DNA from: Stella humosa
Lineage (GTDB): Bacteria > Pseudomonadota > Alphaproteobacteria > ATCC43930 > Allostellaceae
Direction: 5' to 3'
Assembly (NCBI RefSeq): GCF_006738645.1
Contig: NZ_AP019700.1
Coordinates: 3,298,001 to 3,362,000 of the forward strand
Length of the DNA stretch: 64,000 nucleotides
Under the pieces are notes generated by a model. It did not search any database and was not told the origin of the DNA. It worked only from the letters and a program-made list of their open reading frames with translations. The translations under genes and the position numbers were made by a program. Positions within the stretch are counted from its first letter, which is position 1; every line of letters begins with the position of its first letter. Shown one piece after another: positions 10,535 through 16,847 of this stretch.

Positions 10535-11685
10535 TGCGTGGTGCCCCCGGTCGGCGTGCGGGACGAGGTGCTGGGCGTGGCCGGCTGGCCGCTGCGCCGG
10601 GCGATCTCCGGCAGCGGCAGGTATGGCACGACGCCGGAACCTCCGCTGTTCTTGTCGATCAGCACCTTGTTCACGCCGCGCAGCACGTCTTCCATCGTTT
10701 CCAGATAGATGCGCTGGGTCGTGACGTCGGGCGCCACCTTGTAGGCCGTGTAGACCGAGATGAAGCGCTGCGCGTCACCCTCGGAGCGGGCGACGACCTC
10801 CTGCTTGTAGGCTTCGGACTCCTGGATCAGGCGCTCGGCCTCGCCACGGGCCCGCGGAATGATGTCGTTGCGATAGGCCTCGGCCTCGTTGCGCAGCCGC
10901 TCCTGGTCGGCGCGGGCGCGCTGCACGTCGCGGAAGGCATCGATGACGGGGCCGGGCGGATCGACCTTCTGCAACTGCACCTGGGTGATCAGGATGCCGG
11001 CCTTGTAGTTGTCCAGCACCTCCTGCAGCAGGCGCAGCGTGTTCTGCTCGATCTCGCGGCGGCCTTCGGCGAGCGCCAGTGCGATCGGGATCTGGCCGAT
11101 CGATTCACGCACCGCGCTCTCGGAAGCGGCCTTCACCGTCTGCTCGGGCGAGCGGATGTTGAACAGGAACTCGCCGGCGTTGCGGATGACCCAGAAGACC
11201 GTGAAGTTGATGTCGACGATGTTCTCGTCGCCCGTCAGCATCAGGCTTTCTTCGGGAATCTGGCGCACGGCGCTGCCACGTACCGTCTCGGCCGCCCGGA
11301 AGCCGATCTCGACCCGGTTCACGCGCGTGACCTTCGGCGTCAGCACGGATTCGATCGGTGTCGGCAGATGGTAGTTCAGGCCGGGCTGGGTCGTCTTCAC
11401 GAACTCCCCGAAGCGCAGCACCACGCCCTGCTCGTCCGGCAGCACGCGATAGAAGCCGCTGCCCAGCCAGATGAGCGCCAGCACCACCACGACCACCAAT
11501 ATGCCCCGGCCACCGCCGAAGCCGCGCGGCATCAGCCGGCGAAACCTGTCCTGTCCCTGACGGATGATTTCCTCGAGATTCGGTGGCTGCGACCCTCCGC
11601 CGCCGGACGGACCACGGCCCCAAGGACCCTGCCCGCCTCCACCGCCGCCCCAAGGCCCACCGCCCCCCTGATTGTTCCACGGCAT
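10531..11685 (-). CDS. hflK: HflK, regulator of FtsH proteolysis
   Basis: A 384-residue partner of HflC. A Gly-rich cytoplasmic N-terminus (residues 1-34) is followed by an amphipathic segment, one membrane helix (ILVVVVVLALIWLGSGFY, about 62-79) and the SPFH domain beginning DEQGVVLRFGEF. The motif LQKVDPPGPVIDAFRDV and the coiled-coil region are conserved. An AAGGAGA site precedes the ATG at 11685. It is the first gene of the operon; the 135-base gap to the divergent mrp gene must hold its promoter, although no clear boxes stand out. Confidence 0.96.
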   Translation of the reverse strand: MPWNNQGGGGPWGGGGGGQGPWGRGPSGGGGSQPPNLEEIIRQGQDRFRRLMPRGFGGGRGILVVVVVLALIWLGSGFYRVLPDEQGVVLRFGEFVKTTQPGLNYHLPTPIESVLTPKVTRVNRVEIGFRAAETVRGSAVRQIPEESLMLTGDENIVDINFTVFWVIRNAGEFLFNIRSPEQTVKAASESAVRESIGQIPIALALAEGRREIEQNTLRLLQEVLDNYKAGILITQVQLQKVDPPGPVIDAFRDVQRARADQERLRNEAEAYRNDIIPRARGEAERLIQESEAYKQEVVARSEGDAQRFISVYTAYKVAPDVTTQRIYLETMEDVLRGVNKVLIDKNSGGSGVVPYLPLPEIARRSGQPATPSTSSRTPTGGTTQ

Positions 11686-11820
11686 TCGCCGTTCTCCTTC
11701 AACTCAAACGCCGATCGCCGCCGCTTGGCAAACGCCTCGCGACGGCCCCATATCACACAACTGGCCGCACGGACGCGGCAGGTCAACGCGATATTTGCCA
11801 GAGGGCGGGAGTTTTCAAGG

Positions 11821-12954
11821 ATGGGAGCCATCACCGAGGACGCGATCCTGGGCGCGCTTCGCGCAATTCGCGATGGCGACCGGGGCGACCTCGTCGGCCT
11901 CGGGATGATCTCGGGCATACAGGTCAAGGACGGCCACGTCGCCTTTGCGATCGAGGTCGATCCGGCCCGCGGCCCGCAACTGGAGCCGCTGCGGCGCAGC
12001 GCGGAGAAGGCGGTCGACGCCCTGCCGGGCGTGCTGTCGGTCAGCGCCGTGCTGACCGCGCACCGTCCCGGCGCCCGCCCGACACCGGCACCGGCCGCCG
12101 CCCCGCGCCACGGTCCTGCACGCGAGGCGGCCTCGCCCGCCGCCAACCGCGGCGCCATTCCGGGCGTGAAGACCATCGTCGCCGTGGCATCGGGCAAGGG
12201 CGGCGTCGGCAAGTCGACGACCGCGGTCAACCTGGCCATGGGCCTGGCCGCCAACGGCCTGGCGGTCGGCATCCTCGATGCCGACATCTATGGCCCGTCG
12301 ATGCCGCGCATGACCGGCATTTCCGGCCGCCCCACCTCCCATGACGGCCGCATCCTGGAGCCGATGGAGCGCCATGGCGTGAAGGTCATGTCGATCGGCT
12401 TCCTGGTGGCCGAGGACACGCCGATGATCTGGCGTGGGCCGATGGTGATGAGTGCCTTGCAGCAGATGCTGCGCGACGTGAACTGGGGCACGCTCGACAT
12501 CCTGGTGGTCGACATGCCGCCCGGCACCGGCGACGCCCAGTTGACCATGGCCCAGCAGGTGCCGCTGTCGGGAGCGGTCATCGTCTCGACGCCGCAGGAC
12601 ATCGCCCTGCTGGACGCCCGCAAGGGCCTCAACATGTTCCGCAAGGTCGACGTGCCGGTGCTGGGCATCGTCGAGAACATGAGCTTCTTCTGCTGCCCGA
12701 ACTGCGGCCACCGGGCCGAGATCTTCGGCCATGGCGGCGCCCGTCGCGAGGCCGAGCGCCTGGGCACCGAGTTCCTGGCCGAGATCCCGCTCGACATCGC
12801 CATCCGCGAGACTTCCGACGGTGGCACGCCGATCGTCGTGTCCGAGCCGGATGGCCCGCACGCCCAGGCCTTCCGTGCCTTGGCCGCCCGGGTATGGGAA
12901 CTGGTCGGCACCGGCGACGCCCGGCGCGCACCGCCGCGGATCGTCGTGCAGTAA
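11821..12954 (+). CDS. mrp: Mrp/NBP35 family Fe-S cluster carrier ATPase
   Basis: A 377-residue P-loop ATPase (ApbC/Mrp) that assembles and transfers Fe-S clusters in the cytosol. The N-terminal MIP18/DUF59 domain covers about residues 1-85, then an Ala/Pro-rich linker, then the deviant Walker A GKGGVGKS at 125-132 and the DADIYGPSMPRM motif. The cluster-binding CxxC lies in FFCCPNCGH near residue 290; the extra Cys before it is a minor variation. The ATG at 11821 follows a GGGAG stretch and gives the normal length, although the frame is open far upstream. It ends at a shared hairpin with the amidase. Confidence 0.95.
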   Translation: MGAITEDAILGALRAIRDGDRGDLVGLGMISGIQVKDGHVAFAIEVDPARGPQLEPLRRSAEKAVDALPGVLSVSAVLTAHRPGARPTPAPAAAPRHGPAREAASPAANRGAIPGVKTIVAVASGKGGVGKSTTAVNLAMGLAANGLAVGILDADIYGPSMPRMTGISGRPTSHDGRILEPMERHGVKVMSIGFLVAEDTPMIWRGPMVMSALQQMLRDVNWGTLDILVVDMPPGTGDAQLTMAQQVPLSGAVIVSTPQDIALLDARKGLNMFRKVDVPVLGIVENMSFFCCPNCGHRAEIFGHGGARREAERLGTEFLAEIPLDIAIRETSDGGTPIVVSEPDGPHAQAFRALAARVWELVGTGDARRAPPRIVVQ

Positions 12955-12961
12955 AGGCGAC

Positions 12962-12984
12962 GGGGCCGCCGGCATGGCGGCCCC
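12962..12984. terminator. Perfect hairpin between convergent mrp and amidase
   Basis: GGGGCCGCC (12962-12970), loop GGCAT, GGCGGCCCC (12976-12984): a perfect 9-bp G/C stem in the 39-base gap between the two stop codons. It is likely a bidirectional terminator despite the absence of a T-tract. Confidence 0.6.
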
Positions 12985-12993
12985 TGCCCGGCG

Positions 12994-14364
12994 TCAGATC
13001 GCCGTCTCGCCCATCCACCGCGCAATCGCGCAGGTGGCCTCGTCGCCATCAGGATAACCCATGATCTGGACGCCGAGCGGCATGCCGTCCAGCGCCAGCA
13101 GCGGCACCGTGAAGACCGGGGCGCCCAGCGTCGAGGACGGCACGTTGCAGATCGGGTTGCCCGTCGAGGCCAGCCCGATGGGAGCAACACCCGGGGCCGG
13201 CAGGCCGACGAAGCCCTCGATCGCCGGGCGCAGGGCCGCCAGGCGGCGGCGCATCTCGTTCCGGATCTCGACGGCGCGGCGATACTCCTCGATCGTGATC
13301 TTCTCCCAGCCCTCCAGCCGGTCGGCGATCGACTGGCTGAGCAGGCCCTCGCCCTTCTCGCGATAGGCCGCCAGCGGCCATTTAAGTTCCCACCCGATGA
13401 TCGTCATCGAGTTCTCCGAGCAGGGCAGCAGCGCTTCCTCCAACGCCGCCACGCCAGGATGGTCGGCGCGCGACAGCACGGTCACGCCGGCCGCGCGCAG
13501 GCGGTCGACATAGTCATCGAGCGCGGCCTGCGCGGCCGCGTCGGCGATCGCCCAGCCCGGACCGTCCAGCCGCGCCAGCACGCGCGGCCGCTGGGCCGGC
13601 GGCAGCATCGCGCCGGCGCCATAGATGCCGGGATACCCCGGATCGCCGCCCGCCAGGCGCGAGGTCTCGAAAGCGACCGCCCAGGCGTCGGCCAGCGAGC
13701 CCGCATGCAGGCCCAGATGGCTCTGGCTCAGGCTCGAATGGCCGCCGCCGCGGTTGAGCGCGCCGTAGGTCGGCTTGTAGCCCCAGTTGCCGCAATAGCT
13801 GGCCGGCCGGATGACCGAGCCCATGAGTTGGCTGCCGAAGGCGACCGGCACCATCCGCGCGCCCACCGCGGCGGCCGATCCCGACGAGGAGCCGCCCGGG
13901 GTGCGCGCCGGATCGAATGGGTTGGTGGTCGGCCCCGGGTGACTGAAGCCGAACTCGGTCGTCGTCGTCTTGCCGAGCACGACGACGCCCGCCTGCCGGC
14001 GCAGGGCATAGACGGACGCGGCGTCACGGTGGGATTCCCAGCCGGCATAGATCGGGCTACCCATGCCGGTCGGCATGTCCTCGGTCTCGTACAGGTCCTT
14101 CACGCCGAGCGGCATCCCGTCGAGCGGGCCGAGCGGCCGGCCGGCGGCATAGCGCACCGTTGCGGCGTCGGCGGCCCGGCGCGCGCCCTCGCGATTGATC
14201 ACGACGAACGCGCGGACCTCGGCCTCGCGCACGTCGTGGGTCTCCAGGCAGCGCTCGAGGTAGGCGCGCGGGCTATCCGATCCATCTCGGAAGCGCGCGA
14301 CCTGGTCCTGAAAGGTCAGCAGGGTCGTGCTGCGGGGATCGTAGGCGATGCCGCTGGCGTCCAT
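12994..14364 (-). CDS. Amidase signature family hydrolase
   Basis: A 456-residue Ser-cisSer-Lys amidase. The catalytic Lys is residue 89 (LGVKDLYE), the Gly/Ser-rich loop PGGSSSGSAAAVG spans 156-168, and the nucleophile Ser183 lies in QLMGSVIRPASYCG. Most family members have TGGS at that place, so the local GGS oxyanion turn is altered to MGS. The C-terminus PLGVQIMGYPDGDEA is typical. It could hydrolyse amides, ureido or hydrazide groups; the substrate is not predictable. It is transcribed away from the accessory block at 14530, sharing a 165-base intergenic region with it. A link to that block is possible but unproven. Confidence 0.9.
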   Translation of the reverse strand: MDASGIAYDPRSTTLLTFQDQVARFRDGSDSPRAYLERCLETHDVREAEVRAFVVINREGARRAADAATVRYAAGRPLGPLDGMPLGVKDLYETEDMPTGMGSPIYAGWESHRDAASVYALRRQAGVVVLGKTTTTEFGFSHPGPTTNPFDPARTPGGSSSGSAAAVGARMVPVAFGSQLMGSVIRPASYCGNWGYKPTYGALNRGGGHSSLSQSHLGLHAGSLADAWAVAFETSRLAGGDPGYPGIYGAGAMLPPAQRPRVLARLDGPGWAIADAAAQAALDDYVDRLRAAGVTVLSRADHPGVAALEEALLPCSENSMTIIGWELKWPLAAYREKGEGLLSQSIADRLEGWEKITIEEYRRAVEIRNEMRRRLAALRPAIEGFVGLPAPGVAPIGLASTGNPICNVPSSTLGAPVFTVPLLALDGMPLGVQIMGYPDGDEATCAIARWMGETAI

Positions 14365-14519
14365 GGGTCGGGGCCTCTCGCAGTTCTGGCACGGGGGATG
14401 GTCCCGAGCCTAGATTGGCGCCCGGCCCGATAGCAACCGCTTCCCCGTCCTTGCCGCCAGCCGGCCGCGACCGCTAGAACGGGATCGCCGCCCGCCAGTC
14501 CTTGGCGTCGGACGGCCCC

Positions 14520-14525
14520 AGGGAG
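14520..14525 (+). promoter_or_regulatory. Shine-Dalgarno for the repeat-peptide ORF
   Basis: AGGGAG at 14520-14525, with 4 bases to the ATG at 14530. It is the only recognisable ribosome binding site ahead of the three overlapping genes at 14530-19837 and decides the start of the first one. Confidence 0.6.
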
Positions 14526-14529
14526 CGCC

Positions 14530-14703
14530 ATGCCTGACGTGGGCACATCCACCGGCCGGCCATACCGGACGCCGCCATACCGGACGCCGCCATACCGGAT
14601 GCCGCCATACCGGATGCCGCCATACCGGATGCCGCCATACCGGACGCCGCCATACCGGATGCCGCCATCGCGCGGGCCGCACCCGGCTGCCCTCGACCGA
14701 TGA
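14530..14703 (+). CDS. 57-residue pentapeptide-repeat ORF, putative peptide substrate
   Basis: I recognise no family. After an 11-residue leader (MPDVGTSTGRP) come seven tandem units Tyr-Arg-(Thr/Met)-Pro-Pro at residues 12-46. The third residue runs Thr, Thr, Met, Met, Met, Thr, Met. The tail is SRGPHPAALDR. There is no signal peptide or membrane segment, no Cys or Lys, and the peptide is very basic and Pro-rich. Evidence that it is a gene: an AGGAG-like site 4 bases before the ATG, and a stop codon that overlaps the next ATG (ATGA, 14700-14703) in front of a ligase gene with no Shine-Dalgarno of its own. The other frames of the repeat lack a usable start. It could be a precursor or primer for the downstream enzymes, or a leader ORF for coupled translation. 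Confidence 0.55.
   Translation: MPDVGTSTGRPYRTPPYRTPPYRMPPYRMPPYRMPPYRTPPYRMPPSRGPHPAALDR
14561..14671. repeat. Seven-copy 15-bp tandem repeat
   Basis: The unit CATACCGGACGCCGC or its ATG variant CATACCGGATGCCGC is repeated about seven times with no other change. The only variable base is the C/T that turns a Thr codon (ACG) into Met (ATG) in the coding frame. The unit length is a multiple of three, so copy-number change would not break the frame of the 57-residue ORF. Confidence 0.9.
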
Positions 14704-16847
14704 CCCTGGCGCCGCCAACCCTGCGCATCATCCACGGCCGGCACTTCCCGGGCCCCAGCGTCTATTGCCTGAAGCCCGCCTATCTTGCGGCAGTCGAGAT
14801 GGGTCGCCACGGTTCGGAAGCGATCACCGCGCACGGCGAGCGATTCTTCACGCATCTGGCGGAAAGCCTGCCCGAATGCGCGTCGGCCATCGACGCCGCC
14901 CGCACGGTGCCGGCGGCAACCATTGAGAGCTTGGCGACCGCAGCGGTGCTGGAACTGCAGCGAAGCGTCGGCGCCGAGGTCGAATGGTCGGCCATCCACC
15001 GACATCCAGCCGGCCATCTCGAGTTGCTGGTCGCTTTCGAGGAGCCCCAGGTGGTCAGCGCAGCCATGCGCCTGGCCCTCGTCGCGATCGCGGCGGCACT
15101 GAATGACGAGGCCGGCCTGCCCCCGACCGGCAATGCGGCGCGATCGCGGCGTGCGTTCACCCACGCCGCCGAACACTTCCAGCTCGTCCACACCACCCGC
15201 TACCAGATCCGCGCGGCCGAGCGTCGCGGCATCCCGCACGCCCGGATGTTCGCGACCGCCCCGGTGGTCCTGCTGGGCCATGGCCGGCGCCAGCGCCGCA
15301 TCGTGGCGGCCTCGAACGAGCGCACCTCGAACATCGGCGAATCCATAGCCGGCGACAAACGCTACACCAGCCAGCTTCTGGCCAGCGTGGGCCTGCCGGT
15401 CCCCCGGCAGATGAGCGTCGGATCGGTGGCCGAGGCGTGCGCGGCGGCCGAAGCGATCGGCTTTCCTGTCGTGATGAAGGCGGCACGCGTCGACAAGGGC
15501 CGGGCCGTGATCCTTGACCTGCAAAGCGCGGAGGCCGTGGCCGACGCTTATCGGCGGCTCGAACGCTTCGGGCATCTCCTGGTCGAGAAGCATGTGGAAG
15601 GCGAGGATCACCGTCTGCTGGTCATCGGCGGGCGGATGGTGGCCGCGTCGCGGCGGCTGTCGGCGCGCGTCACCGGCGATGGCCGGCACAGCATCGGCGA
15701 GCTGATCGAGATCACCAACCGCGATCCCCGGCGCGGCGAGCGCGACTTCTATCGGCCGATGGTCCGCATCCGGGCGGACGAGGAAGTGACCGTTCAACTG
15801 GCCGAGCAGGGGCTGGATCTGGACGCAGTTCCGGTGGCCGGGCGCGTTGTCCGGTTGCGCGCCAACGCCAACCTGTCGACCGGTGGAACCGGCCAGGACG
15901 TGACCGGGATCGTCCATCCCGACGCCCGGCGTGCAGCCGAGGTGGCGGCGCGCGTGATCGGGCTCGACATCGCCGGCGTGGACCTGATGACGACCGATAT
16001 CTCTCGCTCGCCGGCCGAGACCGGGGCCGCGATCTGCGAAGTCAACCTCAGCCCCGGCCTGGGTCCCCACTTGACCGCCCCAGGCTCGCCCGACGTGCTG
16101 GCGGCGATGCTCGACCACCTGTTCCCTGACGGGGGCGAGGGCCGCATTCCGCTGGCCGCCATCACGGGCACGGGCGACCGCACCACCACGGCCCGCATGG
16201 CCGCCGCGATCATGGGCCAGGTGCATGGGGATGTCGGCGTGGCGACTGCATCCGGGGTGGAGATCGACGGGCAGCCGGTGGCGGCCGGCGACCGGACCGG
16301 CCCATCGGGGGCGCGCATGCTGCTGTGGGATCCGGTGATCGCCATGGCCATCCTCGAAGCGCCCCCTGCCGGCATCGCCGCCCGCGGCCTGCCGTTCGAC
16401 CGCTGCCATGTCGGCGCGATCATGGGTTCCGGCGGCGGGGCGCTGGCGCGGATGGATCTCCCGGCGCCGGACAGCCTGATCGTCCGGGTCGCGACCGAGC
16501 TGGCGGTGCTCGACGCCACCTGCCCGCAGGCAATGGCGCTGCGCCGGGCGACCCCCGCACGGCGGGCCTGTTTCATCACAAGCAATCCTGACAATCCCCT
16601 GGTCGGGCGCGATTGCCCGCCGGGCGACCTGGCCGCGACGGTAGCCGGCAACGGTGCCGGGGCCATGCTGGTCCTGCATGTGGAGCAGTGCGCCATTCCG
16701 CTCCTGCGGGTGGCCAGCCTGCCATCCGCCGGTGCCGGCAGCACCGACATCGAGTGCGCCCTGTTTGCCGCCGCCATTGCCTGGGGCCTGGGCGCCGGCC
16801 CCCGGGCCATCGCGGCCGGGCTGGCCGCATACGCCAGCGCGGCATGA
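14700..16847 (+). CDS. Cyanophycin-synthetase-like ligase with degenerate Mur domain
   Basis: A 715-residue CphA-like protein. The N-terminal CphA domain (about 1-160) is followed by an ATP-grasp domain (about 215-475) with well-kept motifs: IAGDKRYTSQLL, EKHVEGEDHRLLVI, ARVTGDGRHSIGELIE, RANANLSTGG and the metal-site CEVNLSPGL. The Mur-ligase-like part follows (about 480-715). Its P-loop reads TGTGDRTTT, with Arg where GKTTT has Lys; the ARGG segment reads EAPPAGI, and the DHLG segment is missing. True CphA is about 870 residues, so this half is short and probably not catalytic. In CphA the ATP-grasp domain adds Asp to the backbone and the Mur domain adds Arg. The start overlaps the repeat ORF stop by 4 bases and has no Shine-Dalgarno. 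Confidence 0.85.
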   Translation: MTLAPPTLRIIHGRHFPGPSVYCLKPAYLAAVEMGRHGSEAITAHGERFFTHLAESLPECASAIDAARTVPAATIESLATAAVLELQRSVGAEVEWSAIHRHPAGHLELLVAFEEPQVVSAAMRLALVAIAAALNDEAGLPPTGNAARSRRAFTHAAEHFQLVHTTRYQIRAAERRGIPHARMFATAPVVLLGHGRRQRRIVAASNERTSNIGESIAGDKRYTSQLLASVGLPVPRQMSVGSVAEACAAAEAIGFPVVMKAARVDKGRAVILDLQSAEAVADAYRRLERFGHLLVEKHVEGEDHRLLVIGGRMVAASRRLSARVTGDGRHSIGELIEITNRDPRRGERDFYRPMVRIRADEEVTVQLAEQGLDLDAVPVAGRVVRLRANANLSTGGTGQDVTGIVHPDARRAAEVAARVIGLDIAGVDLMTTDISRSPAETGAAICEVNLSPGLGPHLTAPGSPDVLAAMLDHLFPDGGEGRIPLAAITGTGDRTTTARMAAAIMGQVHGDVGVATASGVEIDGQPVAAGDRTGPSGARMLLWDPVIAMAILEAPPAGIAARGLPFDRCHVGAIMGSGGGALARMDLPAPDSLIVRVATELAVLDATCPQAMALRRATPARRACFITSNPDNPLVGRDCPPGDLAATVAGNGAGAMLVLHVEQCAIPLLRVASLPSAGAGSTDIECALFAAAIAWGLGAGPRAIAAGLAAYASAA

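Noticed and set aside
14561-14671. CRISPR-like repeat array
   Set aside because: The units are directly adjacent, only 15 bases long and without spacers; it is a coding minisatellite.
14538-14699. Plus-strand reading of the repeat as Ile-Pro-Asp-Ala-Ala, as an N-terminal extension of the ligase
   Set aside because: That frame is in phase with the ligase but has a stop at 14535-14537 and no ATG, GTG or TTG before the repeats, so it cannot be initiated.
14474-14731. Minus-strand reading of the tandem repeat as Gly-Met-Ala-Ala-Ser units
   Set aside because: No Shine-Dalgarno and no coupling to a neighbour; the plus-strand Tyr-Arg-Thr/Met-Pro-Pro frame has both.
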